64,000 nt of DNA from Saccharopolyspora_C sp047200635. Lineage in GTDB: Bacteria > Actinomycetota > Actinomycetes > Mycobacteriales > Pseudonocardiaceae. A program made the position numbers and the translations under genes. Positions 1-8,317 of this stretch are shown here, piece after piece (the stretch's first letter is position 1; every line of letters starts with the position of its first letter). The DNA is taken from positions 1-64,000 of the forward strand of contig NZ_JBJZOI010000005.1 in NCBI RefSeq assembly GCF_047200635.1. Direction: 5' to 3'. The notes beneath the pieces are model-generated. The model had not been told where the DNA came from, searched no databases, and saw only the letters and a list, made by a program, of their open reading frames with translations.

Positions 1-58
1 TCCCCCCTCCCCTCCCCCCCCCCCCCCCTCGCCCCCCCCCCCCCCCCCCCCCCCCCCG
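1..58. repeat. Poly-C low-complexity tract at the window edge
   Basis: The first 58 bases are almost pure C, interrupted by four T and one G. Normal mixed GC-rich sequence begins right after. Homopolymers this long are not seen elsewhere in the window. The position at the extreme edge suggests a contig end, where poly-G/poly-C is a known artefact of two-colour sequencing chemistry, rather than a biological repeat. A genuine C-tract upstream of ftsH cannot be excluded. Confidence 0.85.
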
Positions 59-250
59 ACGCGGGAAAGGTCCGGTTCGGGCCGGGGAGTAGGGTTGTCC
101 AACTGCCACGACGCTCGGCGTGGTGGCGCGCTCCCAGCGGCCGGTACGCTGGTCCGAGGGGGTTGACGGCGGCGACGGTTCGCCGTTCACCGGTGCCGTT
201 GACCGAAGTGAAGTCAGGGAGGGTCGAGGCCGACCGTCGGCCGCAAGTGA

Positions 251-2779
251 ATGGACCTCAAGCGCCTGCTCCGTAATCCGCTGATCTGGATCCTGGCGGT
301 CTTAGCGCTGATAATGAGCCTCAGCGTCCTCTTCGACGAGACGAAGGCCTATCAGCAGGTCTCGACCTCCGACGCCCTCCGGCAGATCTCCGAGGGCAAG
401 GTTGCCGAGGCGACGATCCAGGACAAGGAACAGCGGGTCCTGCTGACCTTGAAGCAGGGTCAGACCTTCGCCGACAGCGGACAGCTGATGGCGCAGTACC
501 CCGCCGGGGCCACCAACTCGGTGGTCGACGACATCCGGCGGTCGAACGTCGAGAAGTGGAACACCGAGGTAACCCAGGACTCGTTCTGGACGCAGATGTT
601 GATCTATCTGCTGCCGATCGGCCTCCTGGTGCTCGTGCTCATGTGGATGATGAACAACGTCCAGGGCGGCGGGAACCGGGTGCTCAACTTCGGCAAGTCC
701 AAGGCCAAGCAGCTCACCAAGGACATGCCCAAGACGTTGTTCAACGACGTCGCGGGGGCCGACGAGGCCGTCGAGGAGCTGCACGAGATCAAGGACTTCC
801 TGCAGAACCCGGGCCGCTACCAGGCGCTCGGCGCGAAGATCCCGAAGGGCGTGCTGCTCTACGGGCCGCCCGGTACCGGCAAGACGCTGCTGGCGCGCGC
901 CGTGGCCGGGGAGGCCGGGGTGCCGTTCTACTCGATCTCCGGTTCGGACTTCGTGGAGATGTTCGTCGGCGTCGGCGCCTCCCGCGTCCGCGACCTGTTC
1001 GAGCAGGCCAAGCAGAACGCGCCGTGCATCATCTTCGTCGACGAGATCGACGCGGTCGGCCGCCAGCGCGGCGCCGGCCTCGGCGGCGGTCACGACGAGC
1101 GCGAGCAGACGTTGAACCAGCTGCTGGTCGAGATGGACGGGTTCGACTCGCGCGGCGGGATCATCCTCATCGCCGCGACGAACCGGCCGGACATCCTGGA
1201 CCCGGCGCTGCTGCGCCCGGGCCGGTTCGACCGGCAGATCCCCGTCTCGGCGCCGGACCTGCGCGGTCGCAAGGCGATCCTGGGCGTGCACTCCAAGGGC
1301 AAGCCGCTGGCTCAGGACGCCGACATGGAGGGCCTGGCCAAGCGCACCGTGGGCTTCTCGGGCGCGGACCTGGAGAACGTGGTCAACGAGGCCGCGCTGC
1401 TCACGGCCCGCGAAGGCGGTCAGCTCATCACCGCCGCCGCGCTGGAGGAGTCGGTGGACCGCGTGATCGGCGGCCCGCGCCGGAAGAGCAAGATCATTTC
1501 CGAGCGGGACAAGAAGATCACCGCTTATCACGAGGGCGGGCACGCGCTGGCCGCCTGGGCGATGCCGGACGTGGAACCGGTCTACAAGCTCACGATCCTG
1601 CCGCGCGGCCGCACCGGCGGGCACGCGCTCATCGTCCCCGAGGACGACAAGGACATGATGACCCGCTCGGAGATGATCGGGCGCCTGGTGTTCGCGCTGG
1701 GCGGCCGGTCGGCCGAGGAGCTCGTCTTCCACGAGCCCACCACCGGTGCCTCCAGCGACATCGAGCAGGCGACCAAGATCGCTCGCGCGATGGTGACCGA
1801 GTACGGCATGACCGCCCGGCTCGGGGCGGTCAAGTACGGCAAGGAGGAGGGCGACCCGTTCCTGGGTCGCTCCGCCGGCCAGCAGCCGAACTACTCGCTG
1901 GAGGTCGCGCACGAGATCGACGAGGAGGTGCGCAAGCTCATCGAGGCCGCGCACACCGAGGCGTGGGAGGTGCTCAACACCTACCGCGACATCCTCGACG
2001 AGCTCGTGATGGAGGTCCTGGAGAAGGAGACCCTGGTCCGCAAGGACCTGGAGCGGATCTTCGCCAGGGTGGAGAAGCGGCCCCGGATCACGGCGTTCAA
2101 CGACTTCGGCGGGCGCACCCCGTCGGAGAAGCCGCCGATCAAGACCCCGGGCGAGCTGGCCATCGAGCGCGGCGAGCCGTGGCCCCCGCCGGTGGCGGAG
2201 CCCCCGAAGCTCTCCGCGCCGAACGGCTCGGCGCCCGCGGGTGCCGTCCCGGCCGGGCAGCAGAACCAGGACCAGCCCCAGCCGGGCCAGGGTACGGTGC
2301 AGTTCCCGCACCCGAACGCTCAGCAGCCGCCCGCCCCGTACGGGCAGCAGCAGCCGCAGGCCGGCCCGTACGGGCAGCCCCCGCAGGGCCAGCCGCAGTA
2401 CGGCCAGCCCCCGCAGGGGCAGCCGCAGCACGGCCAGCCGGGTCAGCCGCCGCAGGGCGTGCCGCCGAACTACGGCGCGCCTCCCGGGTGGACCCCGGCG
2501 ACCGCGCCGGGTGGTGCTCAGCAGCAGCCCTACCAGCAGTGGGTCCCGTCCTGGGAGCGCGGGCAGCAGCCCGCCCCGCAGCAGCCCGCAGGGGAGCAGC
2601 ACCCGGCGGCCGGGGCGCAGCAGGTGCCCCACCCCGGTTCGGCCCAGCCCGGTTCGGTCCAGCAGAGCCCGGACCAGCAGGGTTCTCCCGGGGCCGGCGA
2701 GCAGGCCGCCGAGTCCGGCGACCGGCAGTCACCGGACGCGGAACGGCCGGGCGAGGACAAGGGCGAGAGCGGGCGCTGA
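251..2779 (+). CDS. ftsH: ATP-dependent zinc metalloprotease FtsH
   Basis: Membrane-anchored AAA+ protease that degrades misfolded membrane proteins and short-lived regulators. Residues 12-30 form the first membrane segment and about 117-135 the second, bracketing an external domain. The AAA module has Walker A GPPGTGKT (205-212) and Walker B IIFVDEID (260-267). The zinc site is HEGGH (427-431), with the downstream third-ligand region (SSDIEQATKIARAM) present. From about residue 640 the protein has a ~200-residue tail very rich in Pro, Gln and Gly, longer than in E. coli FtsH but typical of actinomycetes. The ATG has no strong Shine-Dalgarno, but the N-terminus aligns with mycobacterial FtsH. 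A strong hairpin follows the stop, separating it from the folate operon. Confidence 0.97.
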   Translation: MDLKRLLRNPLIWILAVLALIMSLSVLFDETKAYQQVSTSDALRQISEGKVAEATIQDKEQRVLLTLKQGQTFADSGQLMAQYPAGATNSVVDDIRRSNVEKWNTEVTQDSFWTQMLIYLLPIGLLVLVLMWMMNNVQGGGNRVLNFGKSKAKQLTKDMPKTLFNDVAGADEAVEELHEIKDFLQNPGRYQALGAKIPKGVLLYGPPGTGKTLLARAVAGEAGVPFYSISGSDFVEMFVGVGASRVRDLFEQAKQNAPCIIFVDEIDAVGRQRGAGLGGGHDEREQTLNQLLVEMDGFDSRGGIILIAATNRPDILDPALLRPGRFDRQIPVSAPDLRGRKAILGVHSKGKPLAQDADMEGLAKRTVGFSGADLENVVNEAALLTAREGGQLITAAALEESVDRVIGGPRRKSKIISERDKKITAYHEGGHALAAWAMPDVEPVYKLTILPRGRTGGHALIVPEDDKDMMTRSEMIGRLVFALGGRSAEELVFHEPTTGASSDIEQATKIARAMVTEYGMTARLGAVKYGKEEGDPFLGRSAGQQPNYSLEVAHEIDEEVRKLIEAAHTEAWEVLNTYRDILDELVMEVLEKETLVRKDLERIFARVEKRPRITAFNDFGGRTPSEKPPIKTPGELAIERGEPWPPPVAEPPKLSAPNGSAPAGAVPAGQQNQDQPQPGQGTVQFPHPNAQQPPAPYGQQQPQAGPYGQPPQGQPQYGQPPQGQPQHGQPGQPPQGVPPNYGAPPGWTPATAPGGAQQQPYQQWVPSWERGQQPAPQQPAGEQHPAAGAQQVPHPGSAQPGSVQQSPDQQGSPGAGEQAAESGDRQSPDAERPGEDKGESGR
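2333..2460 (+). repeat. Tandem Gly-Gln-Pro-Tyr repeat in the ftsH tail
   Basis: Imperfect direct repeats of roughly 30 bp encode units such as YGQPPQGQPQ and HGQPGQPPQG inside the disordered C-terminal tail of FtsH. The repeats stay in frame, so they can change tail length without affecting the protease core. Copy number is hard to assemble from short reads. Confidence 0.7.
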
Positions 2780-2808
2780 GGACCAGCGCCGCGAGCGACA
2801 AGACCGAG

Positions 2809-2843
2809 GCAGGGGCACCGTCGCACGACGACGGTGCCCCTGC
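2809..2843 (+). terminator. Rho-independent-like hairpin after ftsH
   Basis: A perfect 15-bp stem (GCAGGGGCACCGTCG and its complement) closes a 5-nt CACGA loop, starting 29 nt after the ftsH stop. There is no T-run, as usual in high-GC actinomycetes. It probably ends the ftsH transcript. It lies just upstream of the folE ribosome-binding site, so partial read-through into the folate operon is possible. Confidence 0.75.
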
Positions 2844-2878
2844 GTCGGTTCGGTGAGCCGGTGGAGGATCGACACGTG

Positions 2879-3502
2879 ATGAGCAGTCTCGGCGAGCAGT
2901 CGGGGCCGGACGAGCCCCGGACCTCCGATCGGCCCGCCTTCGACGAGCCGCGGGCGGCGGCCGCCGTCCGGGAGCTGCTGCTCGCGGCGGGCGAGGACCC
3001 GGACCGCGAGGGCCTGCGGGACACCCCCGCGCGGGTCGCCCGCGCCTACCAGGAGCTGTTCGCCGGGCTCTACACCGACCCGGACGAGGTGCTGGACCGC
3101 ACCTTCGACGAGGCGCACGAGGAACTCGTCCTGGTGCGCGACATCCCGATGTACTCCCAGTGCGAGCACCACCTGCTGCCGTTCCACGGCGTCGCGCACA
3201 TCGGCTACATCCCGAACGAGAAGGGCCGGGTCACCGGCCTGTCCAAGCTCGCCAGGCTGGTGGACCTCTACGCGAAGCGCCCGCAGGTGCAGGAGCGGCT
3301 GACCTCCCAGGTCGCCGACGCGCTGGCGCGCAAGCTGGAGCCGCGCGGCGTGATCGTGGTGGTGGACGCCGAACACCTGTGCATGGGGATGCGCGGGGTG
3401 CGCAAGGCGGGCTCCACGACGACGACGTCCGCGGTGCGCGGCATCTTCCGCAGTTCCGCGTCCTCCCGCGCCGAGGCGCTGTCGCTGATCAGGGGCTCCT
3501 GA
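2879..3502 (+). CDS. folE: GTP cyclohydrolase I (FolE)
   Basis: Converts GTP to 7,8-dihydroneopterin triphosphate, the first step of folate synthesis. The zinc ligands expected for the type IA enzyme are present: Cys95 and His98 in QCEHHLLPFHG, and Cys168 in EHLCMGMRGV. At 207 aa it has the usual core plus a short acidic N-terminus. A GGAGG sits 11 nt before this ATG and 8 nt before an in-frame GTG at 2876, so either may be used. An upstream in-frame GTG inside the terminator stem is unlikely. The stop overlaps the folP start by one base (TGATG), so translation of the operon is coupled. Confidence 0.96.
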   Translation: MSSLGEQSGPDEPRTSDRPAFDEPRAAAAVRELLLAAGEDPDREGLRDTPARVARAYQELFAGLYTDPDEVLDRTFDEAHEELVLVRDIPMYSQCEHHLLPFHGVAHIGYIPNEKGRVTGLSKLARLVDLYAKRPQVQERLTSQVADALARKLEPRGVIVVVDAEHLCMGMRGVRKAGSTTTTSAVRGIFRSSASSRAEALSLIRGS

Positions 3503-4329
3503 TGGCGCGGCGCTGCGCGGTGATGGGCGTGCTCAACGTGACGCCCGATTCCTTCTCGGACGGCGGCCGCTACCTGGACGTCGAGGCGGCGGTGGCGCAC
3601 GGCGTCGAGATGGTCGGGGAGGGCGCCGACCTCGTCGACGTGGGCGGCGAGTCGACCCGCCCGGGAGCCGACCGGGTCGCTGCGGCCGTCGAGGCCGAGC
3701 GGGTGCTGCCGGTGGTGGCGGAGCTCGCCGGCGCCGGGGTGCGGGTCAGCGTGGACACCACGCGGGCCGAGGTCGCGGCGGCCGCCGTCGCCGCGGGCGC
3801 ATCGGTGATCAACGACGTCTCCGGTGGGCTGGCGGACCCGGACATGGCGCGGGTGGCCGCCGAGACCGGCGTGCCCTGGGTGCTGATGCACTGGCGCGGG
3901 CACAGCCGGAACATGACCGCGCTGGCCCGCTACGAGGACGTGGTCGCCGAGGTGCGCGCGGAGCTGCTGGCGCAGGTCGACGCGGCGCTGCGGGCCGGGG
4001 TCCGGGAGGACGCGATCGTGCTCGACCCGGGCTTGGGCTTCGCGAAGACCAGCCACCACGACTGGGCGCTGCTGCACCGGCTGGGCGAGTTCGTCGAGCT
4101 GGGCTTCCCGGTGCTGGTGGGCGCCTCCCGCAAGCGCTTCCTCGGGGCGCTGCTGGCCGACGACGACGGGGCCCCGCGCCCGCCGGCCGGCCGGGAGACG
4201 GCGACGGCCGCGGTCTCGGCGCTGGCCGCGGACCGGGGCGCCTGGGCGGTGCGGGTGCACGACGTGCGCAGCTCGCTGGACGCGGTCGCGGTGACCGCCG
4301 CGTGGAACACCGGAGGGACGGATGGCTGA
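3502..4329 (+). CDS. folP: Dihydropteroate synthase (FolP)
   Basis: Condenses 6-hydroxymethyl-7,8-dihydropterin pyrophosphate with p-aminobenzoate to dihydropteroate and is the sulfonamide target. The TIM-barrel signatures are in order: MGVLNVTPDSFSDGG (8-22), GGESTRPG (48-55, the pABA/sulfonamide loop), VSVDTT, INDVSGG, LDPGLGFAKT and GASRKRFLG. Length is 275 aa, typical of the family. The ATG overlaps the folE stop by one base, and folB starts eight bases before the folP stop. Its place in a complete fol operon makes it the functional FolP1-type enzyme rather than the divergent FolP2 paralogue of mycobacteria. Confidence 0.96.
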   Translation: MARRCAVMGVLNVTPDSFSDGGRYLDVEAAVAHGVEMVGEGADLVDVGGESTRPGADRVAAAVEAERVLPVVAELAGAGVRVSVDTTRAEVAAAAVAAGASVINDVSGGLADPDMARVAAETGVPWVLMHWRGHSRNMTALARYEDVVAEVRAELLAQVDAALRAGVREDAIVLDPGLGFAKTSHHDWALLHRLGEFVELGFPVLVGASRKRFLGALLADDDGAPRPPAGRETATAAVSALAADRGAWAVRVHDVRSSLDAVAVTAAWNTGGTDG

Positions 4330-4699
4330 CCGGATCGCGCTGACCGGGCTGCGGGTGCGCGGCCACCACGGCGTCTTCGACCACGAGAAGCGCGACGGCC
4401 AGGAGTTCCTGGTCGATCTGACCGTGTGGGTGGACCTGGGCGGTGCGGCCGCAGGGGACGACCTCGCGCAGACGCTGGACTACGGCGAGCTGGCGCGGCG
4501 CGCGGCGGACGTCGTGGCCGGGCCCTCGCGGGACCTCATCGAGACGGTGGCCGCGGAGATCGCGGACGGGATCATGGCCGACCAGCGGGCGCACGCCGCC
4601 GAGGTCACCATCCACAAGCCCTCCGCCCCGATCCCGCTGACCTTCGCCGACGTGGCCGTGACGATCCGCCGCTCCCGCCGCGCCGCGCGGGGCGCATGA
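4322..4699 (+). CDS. folB: Dihydroneopterin aldolase (FolB)
   Basis: Cleaves 7,8-dihydroneopterin to 6-hydroxymethyl-7,8-dihydropterin and glycolaldehyde. The 125-residue protein has the small tunnel-fold pattern, with HGVFDHEKRDGQEF carrying the substrate-binding Glu22 and VTIHKPSAPI carrying the catalytic Lys99. It overlaps folP upstream and folK downstream (ATGA), so all four folate enzymes are translationally coupled in pathway-related order. Confidence 0.95.
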   Translation: MADRIALTGLRVRGHHGVFDHEKRDGQEFLVDLTVWVDLGGAAAGDDLAQTLDYGELARRAADVVAGPSRDLIETVAAEIADGIMADQRAHAAEVTIHKPSAPIPLTFADVAVTIRRSRRAARGA

Positions 4700-5220
4700 G
4701 CCGGGCGGTGCTCTCGCTCGGGTCGAACCTGGGCGATCGGCTGGCGCACCTGCGCTCGGCGGTGGCGGGGTTCGGCCCCGCGGTGGTGGCCGTCTCGCCG
4801 GTGTACGAGACCGCGCCGTGGGGGGTCGAGGACCAGCCCGACTTCCTCAACGCGGTGCTCGTCGTGGCCGCCGACGACGTGGACGAGTGGGGCTGGCTGC
4901 GGCGCGGGCAGGAGCTGGAGCGCGCGGCCGAGCGGATCCGCGAGCGCCGTTGGGGGCCGCGCACGCTGGACGTGGACGTGGTGACCGTGGACGGCGTGCG
5001 CAGCGACGATCCGGAGCTGCTGCTGCCGCACCCGGGCACGGCCGCGCGGGCGACGGTGCTGGTGCCGTGGCTGGACGTGGAGCCCGACGCGGTGCTGCCC
5101 GGGCGGGGCCCGGTGGCGGCGCTCCGCGACGCGCTCCCCGTCGAGGAGCTGGCCGGGGTCCGCCTCCGCGCGGACCTCGACCTGGGGAGCGGCCCCGGAA
5201 CCGGCCCGCTCGGGAGCTGA
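4696..5220 (+). CDS. folK: 6-hydroxymethyl-7,8-dihydropterin pyrophosphokinase (FolK)
   Basis: Transfers pyrophosphate from ATP to 6-hydroxymethyl-7,8-dihydropterin, making the FolP substrate. The HPPK signatures are visible: LSLGSNLGDR near the N-terminus, VSPVYETAPWG, and RRWGPRTLDVDVV with the two magnesium-binding aspartates. The length of 174 aa is normal. The start is the ATGA overlap with the folB stop. It closes the folate operon; in mycobacteria the DUF3180 gene follows directly, but here a MerR gene on the other strand intervenes. Confidence 0.95.
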   Translation: MSRAVLSLGSNLGDRLAHLRSAVAGFGPAVVAVSPVYETAPWGVEDQPDFLNAVLVVAADDVDEWGWLRRGQELERAAERIRERRWGPRTLDVDVVTVDGVRSDDPELLLPHPGTAARATVLVPWLDVEPDAVLPGRGPVAALRDALPVEELAGVRLRADLDLGSGPGTGPLGS

Positions 5221-5415
5221 GCGGCGGAAGTCGCGGCGGCCCGCTCCCCGCGGGACCGAGCCCTCGGGCAGCTCCCGGCGCCACGGCGTCGTTGCCCGCC
5301 CGGTACCGCCGCGATCCCGCGCCGGTACCGGGCGCGCCGGCCGGGTCCTGCCCAACGGATCTTCCCGCTGAGCGGGCGGCGACGAGGACCAACCCCGCCG
5401 TCGGCCCGGCCGGGA

Positions 5416-6369
5416 TCACAGGGTGGCGCGGACCGCTGCTGCCAGCCAGTGCGTCTGGCGCTCGGTGGTGGGGTGCGGCGGCCAGTCGTTGATGATCGCC
5501 AGCAGTTCCCAGTACCGGGACATCCGCTCGTCGTAGGGCCCGCCGAAGTGGTCCGCGAGCTCGGTGCGCGCGGTCGGGTCGTCCGCCGCGCCCCGCTGGC
5601 GGGACCAGAGTTCAGCGGCCCGCTCGGCCAGCTCGCGACCTCGCCCGGACTCCGGGACGTGCCCGGCCTCGTCGGCGTGCCGGACCTCGTCGAGCAGCGC
5701 CCACCAGGGCGCCGCGTCCTCCTGCGTCCGCACCGGCACGGTCTCCGCATCGCCCTGCTGCGCGGCCTGCTGCTCCCACAGCCGGCGCACTGCGGCTCGG
5801 AACCCGGTGTCCCCGGCGAGCTCGGCGAGCTCGATCCACGCCTCCACCTGCTCGGTGCTCGGGTCGTCCGGCAGCTCCGGTTTCGCCGAGCGCATCCAGG
5901 CCGCGAAGCGCTGGTCCACGTCGAGGCCGCCGATGGTCTCGTCCCAGAACTCGTCGATGAGCCGGTTGCGCTCCTCGTCGGACAGGTTGGCCAGCTTGTG
6001 CATGAGTTTCACCTCTTCGGTCGGTCTGTTCAGCCGGACGACCGCCCGCAGCACCGCGCGCCGCGTCCGCAGCAGCCGCAGCTGGTCCTCCACCAGCGCC
6101 AGCTGCGCCTCCGCGAGCCGTCCCACGCTGGTCTCGTCGGCCAGCACCCGCCGCACCTCGTCGAGTCCGGCGCCGAGCTCGCGCAGGGTGCGCACCAGCT
6201 CCAGCCGCGCGATGGCGGCGACGTCGTAGAGCCGGTAGCCGGCGTGCGTTCGATCGAGGGGCGGCACGATCCCGCGGTCGGAGTAGAAGCGGATGGTCTT
6301 CACGCTCAGCCCGGTGCGCCGGGAGAGCTCTCCGATGGTGTAGCGCTGCGCGTCGTCCACATCGATCAC
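5416..6369 (-). CDS. MerR-family transcriptional regulator
   Basis: The N-terminal winged helix-turn-helix (YTIGELSRRTGLSVKTIRFYSDRGIVPP, about residues 9-37) and the YRLYD wing are classic MerR, followed by a coiled-coil dimerisation helix. The remaining ~200 residues are helical and lack a clustered Cys metal-binding loop, so a drug-like or other ligand is more likely than a metal. Length is 317 aa, longer than minimal MerR. The gene faces folK convergently and the DUF3180 gene divergently, splitting a block that is otherwise conserved in actinobacteria. Its ligand and targets cannot be read from the sequence; the 77-bp divergent gap to DUF3180 is the natural place for its operator. Confidence 0.88.
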   Translation of the reverse strand: MIDVDDAQRYTIGELSRRTGLSVKTIRFYSDRGIVPPLDRTHAGYRLYDVAAIARLELVRTLRELGAGLDEVRRVLADETSVGRLAEAQLALVEDQLRLLRTRRAVLRAVVRLNRPTEEVKLMHKLANLSDEERNRLIDEFWDETIGGLDVDQRFAAWMRSAKPELPDDPSTEQVEAWIELAELAGDTGFRAAVRRLWEQQAAQQGDAETVPVRTQEDAAPWWALLDEVRHADEAGHVPESGRGRELAERAAELWSRQRGAADDPTARTELADHFGGPYDERMSRYWELLAIINDWPPHPTTERQTHWLAAAVRATL

Positions 6370-6446
6370 GATCGACCCTCCAGTCGGGGGAGGCTCAAGC
6401 CCTTTCCGCCACGCGGGTCAGGTCCGGGACCGGAGCGGGGAGTGCG

Positions 6447-6947
6447 ATGCTGGGGATCGTGGCACCTCGGCAGCAGAATCGGATGACGTTCACCCCGGCG
6501 TGGCAGCTGATCGCCGCCGTCCTGATCGCGGCGGCCCTGGCCTACCTCGGTGCCCGGCTCGCCTACGGCGACCTCCCCCGGTTGCCCGCGCTCGCCGGGG
6601 TCACGCTGCTGCTGATCGCTCTGGTGGACGTCGTCCTCGCGGCGCTGCTGCGCCCGCGCGTCCAGCGCAAGCCCGGCGCCGAGCCGGTGGACGCGCTGGC
6701 CGCGGCGCGGGCGGTGGCGCTGGCGAAGGCGTCCTCGATGGCCGGCTCGATCATGGCGGGGGTGTGGGGCGGGCTCCTCGGACACGTGCTGCCGATGCGG
6801 GACGCGGCGCAGGCGGCCAGGGACGACACCACCTCGGCGGTGATCGGCCTGGTCAGCGCGGCCGCGCTGGTGGCGGCGGGGTTGTGGCTGGAGCACTGCC
6901 TGCGCAACCCGGACGAGCCCGAGGAGCCCGACGAGGACGCCGGCTAG
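6447..6947 (+). CDS. DUF3180 membrane protein
   Basis: A 166-residue protein with about four predicted membrane segments (near residues 18-35, 45-66, 92-113 and 127-146) and an acidic tail. It matches the DUF3180 family, usually encoded just after folK in actinobacteria (the Rv3605c position). Function unknown. The start is uncertain: ATG 6447 has GGGGAG four bases upstream, GTG 6459 lies seven bases after a GATGCT that resembles a -10 box (a leaderless possibility), and ATG 6483 is also in frame. Confidence 0.85.
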   Translation: MLGIVAPRQQNRMTFTPAWQLIAAVLIAAALAYLGARLAYGDLPRLPALAGVTLLLIALVDVVLAALLRPRVQRKPGAEPVDALAAARAVALAKASSMAGSIMAGVWGGLLGHVLPMRDAAQAARDDTTSAVIGLVSAAALVAAGLWLEHCLRNPDEPEEPDEDAG

Positions 6948-7079
6948 CCCCGGAACCCGGCGTGCGCGGCGGGGGAGCGCTGGTCCGTTCGGCGGCAGCG
7001 GGTGGAGCGCGGCGCCGAACCCGGGCGGCGCCCGTTCCCTGCGGATCTCGAACGGGTAACCGCCGGGTACCGTGTGCCC

Positions 7080-8201
7080 ATGCCCGACCCCGCTCGATCC
7101 GCAGCCGCTGACCAGCGACCGTCGGTGCTGTGGGCCGGTGCCCTCGTCCTCGCGGCCGCCGCGACGGCGGTGCTGGTGCTCAGCGACGATTCCCGGGTGC
7201 TGAAGCTCGGTCTGGTGGCCGCGCTGTGGGCCGCGCTGCTGGGCGCGTTCGGCGTGGCGAAGCTGCGCGGGAAGGCCGCCGAGGCCGCCGAGCGGGAGGC
7301 CGAGCGGCAGCGGATCTACGAGATCGAGCTGGAGCGCGAGATCGCCGCTCGGCGCGAGTTCGAGGCCACCGCCGAGGCGGAGGCCCGGCGCGCCGCGGCA
7401 GCCGAATCCGACGCGGAGATCCAGGCGCTGAAGGCGGAATTGCGGGCGCTGCGCAAGAACCTGGAGCAGATGCTCGGCGGGGACGTGCTGTTCGAGCGGG
7501 TCGCGCTGCGCGCGGAGTCCACCCGGGTCCGCTCCCTGCCGGAGCGCCCCGCCACGGGTGAGCAGCCGCGGATCATGGACGGTGAGACCGGCGCGCAGCC
7601 CCGGATCATCCAGCCGGACGCGCGCGGTCGGCAGTTGCCCGTCGCGCACCGGGGCCAGGTCGCGCCCGCGGCCCCGGAGGCCCCGCGGCCCGCGGAGCAG
7701 CAGCCCCCGAACCACGACGCCGAGCCCCGGAACCCCGCCCCCCGGAGCGCGGAACCCAGGAATCCCGAGCCCAGGAATCCCGAGTCCGGCAACGAATCCG
7801 GTGTCGGCGAGACCCGGAATCCCGAACCCGGGAACGCCGCGCCCCGGAATCCCGAGCCGCCGCCCGCGAAGCGGCGCAAGCCCGGCCGCCCGCGCCAGAG
7901 CGGACCCGCTCCCCGGCAGGCCGCCGAGACGCGCAGGCCGCGCCCCGCAGGCACCCAGGGCGCCTGGCCGGAGTCCACTTCGGACCGGCTCCGTCCGGTG
8001 CGCCCCGAGCAGGCCGCCGCCCAGCCGGAGCAGCCCGCCGAGCAGCCCGCCCCGGAGGAGCCCGCCGAGCGGCGCTCCCCGACCAGCGAGGTTCCGGCCG
8101 GCGCGCACACCGAGGGCACCTCGGTGACGGACCTGCTCGCCGCCTACGGCGACTCCGCCGAACAGCCCCCGACCAAGCGCCGCCGTCGCCGCGAGTCCTG
8201 A
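7080..8201 (+). CDS. Membrane-anchored coiled-coil protein with Pro-rich tail (DUF6779-like, Rv3604c position)
   Basis: The N-terminal ~60 residues form two membrane helices (about 17-34 and 42-57). A charged coiled coil rich in Ala, Glu and Arg follows (about 65-135), then a long disordered Pro/Arg/Glu region with EPRNPE repeats and a short conserved-looking end (TSVTDLLAAYGD). It sits where mycobacteria have the membrane protein Rv3604c. TACCGT lies exactly six bases before the ATG, which fits a -10 box driving a leaderless mRNA. No catalytic motif is visible. Function unknown; a scaffold role at the membrane is conceivable but only inferred. Confidence 0.82.
   Translation: MPDPARSAAADQRPSVLWAGALVLAAAATAVLVLSDDSRVLKLGLVAALWAALLGAFGVAKLRGKAAEAAEREAERQRIYEIELEREIAARREFEATAEAEARRAAAAESDAEIQALKAELRALRKNLEQMLGGDVLFERVALRAESTRVRSLPERPATGEQPRIMDGETGAQPRIIQPDARGRQLPVAHRGQVAPAAPEAPRPAEQQPPNHDAEPRNPAPRSAEPRNPEPRNPESGNESGVGETRNPEPGNAAPRNPEPPPAKRRKPGRPRQSGPAPRQAAETRRPRPAGTQGAWPESTSDRLRPVRPEQAAAQPEQPAEQPAPEEPAERRSPTSEVPAGAHTEGTSVTDLLAAYGDSAEQPPTKRRRRRES
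7710..7860 (+). repeat. Degenerate tandem repeat encoding EPRNPE units
   Basis: Repeats related to GGAATCCCGAGCCC run through this stretch and encode EPRNPAP, EPRNPEPRNPE and ETRNPEPGN-like units in the disordered part of the preceding membrane protein. The reading frame is kept throughout. This looks like expansion of a short codon block rather than a mobile repeat. Confidence 0.7.
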
Positions 8202-8317
8202 CCACCGGCTCGCCCGGCGGGCCGGGTGGCGCGGCGGCAGCGGGCGGAGCTGCCCCGGTGGGACGAATGCGCCCCAGGTGGTGTGGGGTCGGCGTGGTGG
8301 GTTCTAGGGTTTCGGGC

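Noticed and set aside
302..2632. Very long open frame antisense to ftsH (776 codons)
   Set aside because: Mirror-image reading of a GC-rich gene; Arg/Leu-rich composition, no recognisable domain, and ftsH on the other strand is certain.
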